From an uncultured Comamonadaceae bacterium (GTDB lineage: Bacteria > Pseudomonadota > Gammaproteobacteria > Burkholderiales > Burkholderiaceae), in assembly GCA_946482595.1 (NCBI GenBank), contig CAMLSD010000117.1, forward strand, positions 1 to 13,004: a DNA stretch of 13,004 bases, written 5' to 3'. The translations under genes were made by a program, and so were the position numbers. Position 1 is the stretch's first letter, and each line of letters opens with the position of its first letter. Of the stretch, positions 1 to 7,144 are shown in pieces. The notes under the pieces were generated by a model. The model did no database searches. It was not told the origin of the DNA and worked only from the letters and a program-made list of their open reading frames with translations.

Positions 1-16
1 CGCCCCGCCAGGGGCG
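1..16. other. Short GC hairpin at the left edge
   Basis: CGCCCC (1-6) and GGGGCG (11-16) form a perfect 6-bp stem with a 4-base loop. It could be the 3' end hairpin of a gene lying to the left, but no T-rich tract follows and its upstream context is outside the window. The function is unknown. Confidence 0.3.
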
Positions 17-70
17 ACACAGCGGCGCCACTCACCACCGCGGTAGCGACTCGAACCACCCTCTCCCCCA

Positions 71-187
71 CCCTCTCCCGCCAGCGGGCGAGGGAGCAGG
101 AGGTCCCGACGATTGGCGGCCACCCGAACGAACCCCAGGCCACTCCGTGCGCTCACGCTCTCGCAAGCAGGCGAGGGAGCAGGAGGT
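71..187. repeat. REP-like intergenic repeat pair downstream of the Lrp-type gene
   Basis: An inverted repeat at 71-81 and 84-94 pairs 10 of 11 bases around a 2-base loop (CCCTCTCCCGC / GCGGGCGAGGG). The 17-base string GCGAGGGAGCAGGAGGT occurs at 88-104 and again at 171-187, 83 bases apart. The second copy is preceded by a degraded version of the same CTCTCGC arm. The pattern resembles the short CCCTCTCCC-type palindromes dispersed between genes in many proteobacteria. The rest of 1-253 shows no gene. Whether it stops transcription of the neighbouring genes is not visible. Confidence 0.5.
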
Positions 188-253
188 TCCGGTGAGTCAT
201 GGCGCACACTGCCTCCCTCAGCACGACGCGCACCAGGCGCCGCGGAGTGATCG

Positions 254-736
254 TCAGATCGGCAGCATCGTCGTGTTTTTCACTTCTTCCATCACCGCAT
301 AGGTGTGCGTCTCACGCACCCCCGGCAGCGCCCAGACGACGGTGCCGATCAGCTCGCGGTAGGCCTGCATGTCGGCCACGCGGGTCTTGATGAGGTAGTC
401 GAAGCCCCCGGCCACCAGGTGGCATTCGAGGATTTCGGGGCGTGACTGCACGGCGGCCTTGAAGGCGTTCATCACGTCGGGGGTGGTGCGGTCGAGCACC
501 ACCTCGACGAACACCATCATGCCGGCGCTGAGCTTGAGCGGGTTCAGCCGCGCTTCATAGCCCAGGATGTAGCCGTCCCGCGTGAGCCGTTTGACGCGCT
601 CGAGCACGGCCGTCGGAGACAGGTGCACTGCCTCGGCGAGCTTGAGGTTGGCGATGCGCCCGTCGGCCTGAAGGACACGCAGGATCTTGCGATCGATCTT
701 GTCCAGGCCCTTGGGGTCTTCTTCGATGTCCTTCAT
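254..736 (-). CDS. Lrp/AsnC-family transcriptional regulator
   Basis: This is a 160-residue protein of normal Lrp length, predicted to be a cytoplasmic DNA-binding regulator that responds to an amino acid. An N-terminal winged helix-turn-helix begins at LDKIDRKILRVLQ (residues 11-23), with the recognition region around SPTAVLERVKRL (40-51). A C-terminal RAM ligand-binding domain follows from about residue 70, with GGFDYL (110-115) in the usual effector-binding turn. The ATG at 736 has a GGAGAA ribosome site 9 bases upstream. It is divergent from the hydrolase-proC pair. In Burkholderiales, Lrp proteins of this kind are often neighbours of proline or branched-chain amino acid genes, so a proline-linked role is possible but only inferred. 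Which amino acid it senses cannot be told from the sequence. Confidence 0.9.
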   Translation of the reverse strand: MKDIEEDPKGLDKIDRKILRVLQADGRIANLKLAEAVHLSPTAVLERVKRLTRDGYILGYEARLNPLKLSAGMMVFVEVVLDRTTPDVMNAFKAAVQSRPEILECHLVAGGFDYLIKTRVADMQAYRELIGTVVWALPGVRETHTYAVMEEVKNTTMLPI

Positions 737-780
737 GCTTGATTATTCTCCGCCTCGCTCTACCAAGCTGGTGACTCATG

Positions 781-824
781 CTAGGGGTTTGTCGGTTCGC
801 TAGCAAGTTATGCAATACCCTAAG
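781..824. promoter_or_regulatory. Candidate operator in the Lrp-type/hydrolase divergent region
   Basis: The 231-base gap between the two divergent starts holds a nested near-symmetric element. TAGGG (782-786) and CCCTA (818-822) flank the palindrome GCTAGC (799-804), all centred near 802. This stretch is also the most AT-rich of the gap. Lrp-family proteins commonly bind dyads in their own divergent promoter, so autoregulation fits, but no close match to a published Lrp consensus is claimed. Promoter boxes could not be assigned with confidence. Confidence 0.3.
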
Positions 825-967
825 TCATGGGCCGCACCAAGTCAGGGCTTGAAGCCGGCCCCGGCGGTATGCTGTGGTGCGTGCGCGGCCCGCCAGCGCT
901 TGTCCTGCCCCGCTCTGGGGCCTCAGCCGCCTGCGCGCGCATCGAATTCCCTGCCGAAGGACCTGCC

Positions 968-1699
968 ATGACCCCCCCCGTTCAATCCCGCTGGATCCCG
1001 ATTGCCGCCGACGACGGCGGCCAGTACGAGGCGATGCTGAGCCTGCCGCCGGCCGGCCGCGGGCCGGGGCTGGTGCTGTTCCAGGAGATCTTCGGCGTCA
1101 ATCGCCACATCCAGGCGGTGGCCGAGCAGTACGCGCTGGCCGGATTCGTCGTGCTGACCCCCGACGTGTTCTGGCGTCAGGCGCCTCGGGTCGAGCTGGG
1201 CTACGAAGGTGCGGACCGGGAGCGCGCGCTGCAGCTCATGCAGGGGGCCGACCGCGCTGCCCTGGCGCGCGACATACTCACCAGCGTGGCCGCGCTGCGC
1301 CAGCGGCCCGAGCTGCGCGGCGGCATCGGCGCCTTCGGCTATTGCATGGGCGGTCGGCTGGCCTACCAGGCGGCCGCTACGGCGGGGGTGGATGCGGCGG
1401 TGGCCTACTACGGCGGCGGCATCCAGGACCAGCTCGATCTGGTGTCGGGCATCCGCTGCCCGATCCAGCTGCACTACGGCGAGACCGACACCCACATCCC
1501 GCTGGCGGCGGTCGAGCGGGTGCGCGCCGCGCTGGGTGCGCGCGCAGAAGTGCATGTGCATGCCGGCGCCGGGCACGGCTTCAATTGCTGGGACCGCGCC
1601 TCCTATCATCCTGCTGCTGCCGCACGGGCTTTCGCCAGTGCGCTGACGCTGTTTTCCGCGACCCTGTTCACCGACCCCCATCTCACGATCACGACATGA
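968..1699 (+). CDS. Dienelactone hydrolase family protein
   Basis: This is a 243-residue soluble alpha/beta hydrolase. The family's catalytic set is present: Glu40 in QEIFGVN, nucleophile Cys126 in GYCMGG, Asp174 in GETDTHIP and His203 in GHGFNC. Classical dienelactone hydrolases open 4-carboxymethylenebut-2-en-4-olide in chlorocatechol breakdown. No catechol pathway gene lies here, so this is probably a general esterase/lactonase homologue of unknown substrate. The frame is open from an ATG at 827, but the ATG at 968 is preferred because GAAGGA lies 6 bases upstream and the family's N-terminal beta strand (WIPIAADDGGQYEAML) begins shortly after it. Its stop overlaps the proC start by ATGA, so the two genes are probably co-transcribed and translationally coupled. 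Confidence 0.88.
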   Translation: MTPPVQSRWIPIAADDGGQYEAMLSLPPAGRGPGLVLFQEIFGVNRHIQAVAEQYALAGFVVLTPDVFWRQAPRVELGYEGADRERALQLMQGADRAALARDILTSVAALRQRPELRGGIGAFGYCMGGRLAYQAAATAGVDAAVAYYGGGIQDQLDLVSGIRCPIQLHYGETDTHIPLAAVERVRAALGARAEVHVHAGAGHGFNCWDRASYHPAAAARAFASALTLFSATLFTDPHLTITT

Positions 1700-2514
1700 G
1701 CAACTCCTCCATCCTGGCCTTCATCGGCGGCGGCAACATGGCCTCGGCCATCATCGGCGGGCTGATCCGCGCCGGCCATGCGCCGGCCGACATTCTGGTC
1801 GTGGAGCCATTTGCGCCCCAGCGCGAACGTCTGCTGGCGGACCACGGCGTGACGGCCCGTGAGGCGGCCGGGCCCGAACTGGCGCGCGCCGGCCTGGTGG
1901 TCTGGGCCGTCAAGCCGCAGCTGTTCGGCGAAGCGGCAGCACCGTGTGCGGCCCACGTTGGCGGGGCGCTGCACCTGAGCGTGATGGCCGGCATCCGCAC
2001 CGACGCCCTGCGCGCCGCCACCGGCAGTGCCCGGGTGGTGCGCGCCATGCCCAACACGCCGGCCCTGATCGGCATGGGCATATCAGGCCTGTGTGCCAGC
2101 GACGCCGTGTCGGCTGACGAGCGCCACCGCATCGAGCAATTGCTGGCCCCCACCGGGCAGACGCTGTGGGTCGACCACGAGGCCGATCTCGATGCGGTGA
2201 CGGCAGTGTCGGGCTCGGGGCCGGCCTACGTCTTTTATGTGATCGAGGCGCTGATCGAGTCGGCCACGGCCATGGGCCTGAGCCCTGAGCAGGGGCGCCG
2301 CCTGGCGCTGGCCACCTTTGCGGGTGCCACCGAACTGGCCAGCCGCTCGGACGAACCGCCGCAGGTGCTGCGTGACCGCGTGACCTCCCGGGGAGGCACC
2401 ACGTTTGCGGCCCTCAGCTCGCTCGAACGCGACGGTGTGAAGCCCGCGTTCGTGCGGGCGCTTGCCGCAGCCCGTGAACGGGCTCGTGAACTGGGCGATG
2501 AATTTGGCGCCTGA
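1696..2514 (+). CDS. proC: Pyrroline-5-carboxylate reductase
   Basis: ProC catalyses the last step of proline synthesis, the NAD(P)H-dependent reduction of 1-pyrroline-5-carboxylate to L-proline, in the cytoplasm. The 272 residues match the usual family length. The N-terminal Rossmann fold has GGGNMA (11-16) and AVKPQ (71-75), with RAMPNTPA (116-123) at the active site. The C-terminal dimer domain has SGSGPAY (172-178) and the family signature DRVTSRGGTT (227-236). The start overlaps the preceding stop (ATGA at 1696-1699) and there is no clear ribosome site of its own, which points to translational coupling. The reading frame continues open far upstream, but that part is out-of-frame sequence of the hydrolase gene. 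The divergent Lrp-type regulator is a plausible controller of this pair. Confidence 0.96.
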   Translation: MSNSSILAFIGGGNMASAIIGGLIRAGHAPADILVVEPFAPQRERLLADHGVTAREAAGPELARAGLVVWAVKPQLFGEAAAPCAAHVGGALHLSVMAGIRTDALRAATGSARVVRAMPNTPALIGMGISGLCASDAVSADERHRIEQLLAPTGQTLWVDHEADLDAVTAVSGSGPAYVFYVIEALIESATAMGLSPEQGRRLALATFAGATELASRSDEPPQVLRDRVTSRGGTTFAALSSLERDGVKPAFVRALAAARERARELGDEFGA

Positions 2515-2638
2515 AGGCAGCAAGATCGCGTGAGTTGGGGCATGTCGCAGCGCAGCATGAGGCCGGCTCGCTGGGGTCATGCAAAGCTTGCATAGGTGTT
2601 GGTGACAAATTCGGCGGCCACAGGCATACAGTGCGGCC

Positions 2639-2681
2639 CGAGCAGGTGCTCGTGTTGCCATGAGCCCGCGAGACCTGCTCG
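2639..2681 (+). promoter_or_regulatory. Inverted repeat in the glutamate dehydrogenase leader
   Basis: CGAGCAGGT (2639-2647) is perfectly complementary to ACCTGCTCG (2673-2681), which would make a 9-bp stem with a 25-base loop ending 20 bases before the start codon. The first arm can instead fold locally, CGAGCA (2639-2644) with TGCTCG (2647-2652). The two folds exclude each other. This could be a leader structure affecting translation or a protein-binding dyad. The remaining upstream gap (2515-2638) shows no gene. Confidence 0.35.
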
Positions 2682-2701
2682 TCCGCCACAAGGAACACGC
2701 C

Positions 2702-3997
<1,296 letters not shown>

Positions 3998-4004
3998 GCG
4001 ACCG

Positions 4005-4024
4005 CGGGGCGCGCCCGCGCCCCG
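4005..4024. terminator. GC hairpin between the convergent gdh and ubiA stops
   Basis: CGGGGCGC (4005-4012) pairs perfectly with GCGCCCCG (4017-4024) around a 4-base loop. It fills almost the whole 28-base gap between two convergent stop codons, so it could serve both strands. There is no T-tract, so as an intrinsic terminator it would be atypical. Confidence 0.5.
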
Positions 4025-4025
4025 T

Positions 4026-4889
4026 TCAGCCGGCGCGGCGCAAGGCCGCGTCCAGCACCACACCGGCCAGCACGGCCAGCCCCACCCAGTGGTTCTGCCG
4101 GAACGCGAGGAAACACCCCTCGCGTGTCCGGTGGCGGATCAGCGTGTAGTGCCACAGCACCTGGACCGCCGCGACGGCCAGCCCGGCCAGGTAGAAGCCG
4201 CGGTAGCCCATCTGCCAGCCCAGCACACCCCACACCGCCAGGTAGGCGGCATACAGCAGCATGATGGCCGCCACGTCGAATCGCCCGAAGGTGATCGCCG
4301 AGGTGCGGATGCCGATGCGCAGGTCGTCGTCGCGGTCGACCATCGCGTATTCGGTGTCATAGGCCACCACCCAGCACAGGTTGCCCAGCAGCAGCCACCA
4401 GGCCAGTGCCGGCACCTCCCCCTGCACCGAGGCAAAGGCCATCGGAATCCCGAAGCTGAACGCCACGCCCAGCACCGCCTGCGGCATCGAGAAGAAGCGT
4501 TTGGTGAAGGGGTAGAAGATCGCCACCGCCAGGGCCGCAAACGACCAGGCGATCGTGGCCGTGTTGGTGGTCAGCACCAGGCCAAAGGCCAGCAGGGCCA
4601 GCGCCGCCCCCACCAGCAGCGCTTCGGTGACCGACACCGCGCCGCTGGTCACGGGCCGCTGGGCGGTGCGCTTGACGTGCCGGTCGAAGTCGCGGTCGGC
4701 CACGTCGTTGACCGCGCAGCCGGCCGAGCGCATCAGGAAGGTGCCCAGCGTGTAGACAACGATCAGGTGCCAGCCGGGAAAGCCGCCGGCGGCAATCCAC
4801 AGCGCCGCCAGCGACGGCCACAGCAGCAGCAGGGTGCCGACGGGTTTGTCCCAGCGGATCAGCTGGAGGTAGAGGTTGAAGCGATGCAT
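4026..4889 (-). CDS. ubiA: 4-hydroxybenzoate polyprenyltransferase
   Basis: UbiA attaches the polyprenyl tail to 4-hydroxybenzoate in ubiquinone synthesis, in the inner membrane. With the ATG at 4889 the protein has 287 residues. [20 protein letters not shown] opens the first membrane segment. Two aspartate-rich Mg-diphosphate motifs follow: NDVADRDFD (61-69), continuing into HVKRTAQRP, and [12 protein letters not shown] (178-189). Further hydrophobic segments run through the rest of the protein. A GTG at 4919 would add ten residues (297 in all). Neither start has a strong ribosome site, so the ATG is a choice, not a certainty. The gene begins 57 bases after the RT stop (27 if the GTG is used) on the same strand, so it may be partly transcribed with the retron. 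Confidence 0.95.
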   Translation of the reverse strand: MHRFNLYLQLIRWDKPVGTLLLLWPSLAALWIAAGGFPGWHLIVVYTLGTFLMRSAGCAVNDVADRDFDRHVKRTAQRPVTSGAVSVTEALLVGAALALLAFGLVLTTNTATIAWSFAALAVAIFYPFTKRFFSMPQAVLGVAFSFGIPMAFASVQGEVPALAWWLLLGNLCWVVAYDTEYAMVDRDDDLRIGIRTSAITFGRFDVAAIMLLYAAYLAVWGVLGWQMGYRGFYLAGLAVAAVQVLWHYTLIRHRTREGCFLAFRQNHWVGLAVLAGVVLDAALRRAG

Positions 4890-4946
4890 CACGCGATTAT
4901 CGAAGAGCGAACGACGCACTCCGTGCGCGCGCGGCGGGGTGTGGTT

Positions 4947-6284
4947 TCAGCGCGCCCAGTCGATCCGCTCCAGCCAGGACTGCAGTCGCCGGGCCTTGGC
5001 CGGATTGAGCTGCCGCACCCAGGCGACACGGCCGGTGAGGTGCTGGCGGTAGTCGGCATGGCCCTCCCGGTTCTGCGACGACGGGCCGTGTATGGCGCAC
5101 TGGTGCAACTCGGCCTTGAGCCGGTCGAACTCGCCGCGCTGCAGGTTCGGTGTTGCATTGACGACCACGCCTGTGACCTGCTGGCGCTGGTGCGACGGCA
5201 GCCGGCGTGACTTGCGGTGATTCACCACGAAGCCTTCATCGCGCGCGAGCGCCGCCACCCAGGCTTCGATGCGCGCGGCGTGGCGCAGCAGGCTGCCGTC
5301 GCCTGACAGCACGATGTCGTCGGCATACCGCGAGTAGCGCGCGCCGATGCAGTGCGCCAGGCCGTCCAGCCGCAGATCGAGCTGGAAGGCGCACAGGTTG
5401 GCCAGTGCCGGCGAGGTGGGTGCACCTTGCGGCAGGTGGGCGTCGCGCAACCGTTGCGCCTGCTCCCAGGTGGCGCCGCCGTCTTGCCGCCAGCGGCCGA
5501 GCACGGGCTCGGGTGTGGCCGTCGTGCACAGGCGCGTCAGGCAACGCGCCACCGGCAGCGGGTAACCCAGGGTGGACCACAGGGCGTGCACGCGTGAGGC
5601 GCGCACGCTGCCGAAAAAGTCGACCAGGTCGAACTTCAGGATCGCGTCGCGTCCGGTGTGCAGCGATGCATGGGTGATCACCGAGCGGCCCGGCACGAAC
5701 CCGTGCGCGGCCTCGTGCACCGGCACCTGCGACAGCAGGCCATCGAGCACGCGCCGTTGCAGGGCCTGCAGGTAAGGCTCGGGCGCCTCGATCAGGCGCC
5801 AGCCGCCGCGCGCCTTGGGGATGAAGTGGTGGCGATAGTGCTGGTTGCCCAGGGCATCGCGCCGTTGCCAGGCCGAAGGCTTGCACAGGCGCCACAGCGC
5901 CTGCGGTGTCTGGTCCAGCCATTGGGCGAGCGCACCGAGATGTGTCAGCGCCGGCAGCGCGAGCGCGTCCAGCCCGAGCGGCCTGGGCCGCATGCCGCCC
6001 ACCGGTCGGAGGATGTGTCTGCGCACCTGAGGCGAGGCGATCGCGCTCCAGGCGTCCTGGTAGGCCGGATCGGCCTCGATGCGCCCGGCCAGGTCGGCGG
6101 GCAGCAGCCAGGCCCAGGCGCGCCGGGCCGGTGAAGCAGCAACGTGCTCGGCCAGGCGATCCATCCACGGGGCGGATTCACCCAGGCAGGCTCTCAGCCG
6201 GGCCGCCAGGCCGGCGGCATCACAGGGGCCGGCGAGCATGGCCCGGGCCATGCCGAGCGCGGTCAGGTGACGAACGGAGGTCAT
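4947..6284 (-). CDS. Retron-type reverse transcriptase with long N-terminal extension
   Basis: This is a 445-residue RNA-directed DNA polymerase. The RT domain starts near 150 (HHFIPKARGGWRLIEAP). It continues with AHGFVPGRS (193-201), LKFDLVDFFGSV (216-227, catalytic Asp219), LPQGAPTSPALANL (284-297), the YADD centre (320-323, Asp322/323) and VTGVVVN (370-376), a motif typical of retron RTs. The retron NAxxH element appears as HASLH (205-209), with His replacing Asn. Residues 1-145 form an extra, mostly helical-looking region, a feature also known from myxobacterial retron RTs. There is no maturase or endonuclease domain. The ATG at 6284 is the first start downstream of the a2 repeat, but its ribosome site is poor; ATGs at 6251 and 6239 are alternatives. 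GC content looks like that of its neighbours, which argues against very recent transfer from an AT-rich host. Confidence 0.9.
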   Translation of the reverse strand: MTSVRHLTALGMARAMLAGPCDAAGLAARLRACLGESAPWMDRLAEHVAASPARRAWAWLLPADLAGRIEADPAYQDAWSAIASPQVRRHILRPVGGMRPRPLGLDALALPALTHLGALAQWLDQTPQALWRLCKPSAWQRRDALGNQHYRHHFIPKARGGWRLIEAPEPYLQALQRRVLDGLLSQVPVHEAAHGFVPGRSVITHASLHTGRDAILKFDLVDFFGSVRASRVHALWSTLGYPLPVARCLTRLCTTATPEPVLGRWRQDGGATWEQAQRLRDAHLPQGAPTSPALANLCAFQLDLRLDGLAHCIGARYSRYADDIVLSGDGSLLRHAARIEAWVAALARDEGFVVNHRKSRRLPSHQRQQVTGVVVNATPNLQRGEFDRLKAELHQCAIHGPSSQNREGHADYRQHLTGRVAWVRQLNPAKARRLQSWLERIDWAR

Positions 6285-6326
6285 CCGGGCCCGTGGGCAG
6301 CGCGGCGCGTGCCGATGCGCAAAGGT

Positions 6327-6340
6327 GGCCCGTTGTCCAA
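6327..6340 (-). repeat. Retron a2 arm
   Basis: On the minus strand this reads TTGGACAACGGGCC. It is complementary to a1 at 6481-6493: 8 bp, one bulged C (6332), then 5 bp. It lies 43 bases upstream of the RT start, the usual place for a2. The 8-base palindrome CCTGCAGG (6341-6348) directly abuts it on the msd side. Confidence 0.75.
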
Positions 6341-6352
6341 CCTGCAGGTGAT

Positions 6353-6390
6353 GCGTGAGCCGCCCGGCCAGCAGGCCGATCGGCTCATGC
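6353..6390 (-). other. msd-like long hairpin
   Basis: This 38-base hairpin would form the core of the reverse-transcribed DNA. On the minus strand, GC-A-TGAGCCG pairs with CGGCTCA-C-GC. Above that lie an A/G mismatch and a U-G wobble, then CGGCC pairs with GGCCG around a TGCT loop. About 15 pairs form, with two mismatches as RNA. Its place between the msr hairpins and a2 is what a retron msd requires. Confidence 0.65.
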
Positions 6391-6480
6391 CCCGGAGGGA
6401 CACTCCATGCAATGAACCATGGGGGAACCCCATGGTGCGAGACCACCACACGGCAAGCCATGCGTGATGCCGCCAGACAC

Positions 6481-6493
6481 TTGGACAAGGGCC
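6481..6493 (-). repeat. Retron a1 arm
   Basis: On the minus strand this reads GGCCCTTGTCCAA, complementary to a2 at 6327-6340 with a single bulge in a2. The enclosed region is 140 bases. The first base, G6493, is also the expected transcription start of the candidate promoter just upstream. Confidence 0.75.
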
Positions 6494-6499
6494 GCGGCG

Positions 6500-6526
6500 A
6501 TCATACGGCCTGGGCGCCAGGGCCAA
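6500..6526 (-). promoter_or_regulatory. Candidate retron promoter
   Basis: On the minus strand TATGAT (6505-6500) matches the -10 consensus at 5 of 6 positions. TTGGCC (6526-6521) is a weaker -35 (4 of 6) with a short 15-base spacer. Six bases separate the -10 box from G6493, so transcription would start at the first base of a1. The spacer holds a 5-bp dyad, CCTGG (6521-6517) and CCAGG (6513-6509), which might be an operator. The rest of the gap towards dps (6527-6585) shows no gene. Confidence 0.5.
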
Positions 6527-6585
6527 GTCCGTGCGGTGCCGGGGCCCGCGTCGCGCGTGGGGCATCGGCGTGTGGTGCAGGCCGT

Positions 6586-7089
6586 TCAAGTCTCGAGCAG
6601 GCTGCGCAGCATCCAGGCGGTCTTTTCGTGCACGTCCAGGCGTTGCGTCAGCAGGTCGGCCGTGGGCTCGTCCGAGGCCTTGTCCACGAGCGGGAAGATG
6701 CCGCGCGCGGTGCGAGCCACCGATTCATGCCCTTCGACGAGGATGCGGATCATCTCGTCGGCCTTGGGGGGCTTGGCCGGGGCGTCGGGCACGGTGCTGA
6801 GCGTGGCGAACTGGCCGTAGGAGCCGGCCGCCGGAAAGCCCAGTGCGCGGATGCGCTCGGCGATCGGGTCGACGGCGTTCCACAGTTCGGTGTACTGCGT
6901 CATGAACATCTGATGCAGCGTGTTGAACATCGGGCCGGTGACGTTCCAGTGGAAGTTGTGGGTCGTCAGGTATAGCGTGTAGGTGTCGGCCAGCAGCTTG
7001 TTCAGGCCGGCGGCAATGGCGGCGCGGTCTTTTTCACTGATGCCGATGTTCACCGGCAGTGCGGGGGTCTTGGCTTTGGACTTGGCCAT
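6586..7089 (-). CDS. dps: Dps-family DNA-binding ferritin-like protein
   Basis: Dps proteins form hollow dodecamers that oxidise and store iron using peroxide, and many bind DNA, protecting the chromosome in starvation and oxidative stress. The 167 residues are of family length. A Lys/Ala-rich N-terminus ([10 protein letters not shown]) could contact DNA. The inter-subunit ferroxidase site is recognisable from His47 (NFHWNVTG), His59 (TLHQM), Asp74 and Glu78 ([10 protein letters not shown]). The position matching E. coli Asp67 is Met63, so one ligand may be supplied differently. The ATG at 7089 has AGGAG 6 bases upstream. It lies 55 bases downstream of oxyR on the same strand with no clear terminator between, so readthrough from oxyR, a known activator of dps in other bacteria, is plausible. 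Confidence 0.93.
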   Translation of the reverse strand: MAKSKAKTPALPVNIGISEKDRAAIAAGLNKLLADTYTLYLTTHNFHWNVTGPMFNTLHQMFMTQYTELWNAVDPIAERIRALGFPAAGSYGQFATLSTVPDAPAKPPKADEMIRILVEGHESVARTARGIFPLVDKASDEPTADLLTQRLDVHEKTAWMLRSLLET

Positions 7090-7144
7090 GCAGGGCTCCT
7101 GTGGGAATGAATCGGGGCAGGGTCGGACGACAAGCCGGCGCCCC

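Larger units (their letters stand above)
6327..6493 (-). ncRNA. Candidate retron msr-msd RNA
   Basis: This 167-base stretch in the non-coding gap between dps and the RT has the layout of a retron primer-template RNA. Read on the minus strand, a1 (6493-6481) is followed directly by G6480, a candidate branch guanosine. Hairpin 1 (6469-6444) has CAUCACGC pairing with GUGUGGUG, including two G-U pairs, then GG/CC under a CUUG tetraloop. Hairpin 2 (6436-6416) is a perfect 9-bp ACCAUGGGG/CCCCAUGGU stem with a 3-base loop. A small GGAG/CUCC stem (6406-6394) precedes the long msd-like hairpin (6390-6353), and a2 closes the element at 6340-6327. The structures were found by eye. The a1/a2 match beside a retron-type RT is the main support. 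msDNA ends cannot be fixed from sequence alone. Confidence 0.75.

Noticed and set aside
1..253. A CRISPR array or tRNA in the left non-coding stretch
   Set aside because: Only two copies of a 17-base string and short hairpins are present; there is no regular repeat-spacer pattern and no cloverleaf.
874..1695. Upstream extension of the proC frame
   Set aside because: The added residues are out-of-frame sequence of the hydrolase gene; the ATG at 1696 gives the canonical proC N-terminus.
4089..5210. A 373-codon plus-strand frame opposite ubiA and the RT end
   Set aside because: Its composition is that of a GC-rich antisense shadow, and ubiA is intact on the other strand.
4947..6284. Group II intron maturase or diversity-generating RT
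   Set aside because: There is no maturase or endonuclease domain and no intron-like RNA context. The motif around LPQGAPTSP and the VTG element fit retrons, and no template or variable repeat pair was seen.
6285..6488. Extending the RT upstream to a TTG at 6488
   Set aside because: The extra 68 codons would run through the a1, msr, msd and a2 structures, and the start would be a rare TTG inside a1; the ATG just after a2 is the normal retron layout.
6586..7089. Dps as the retron effector
   Set aside because: It lies next to its usual regulator oxyR with its own ribosome site and reads as a standard stress gene, so its adjacency to the retron is probably incidental.
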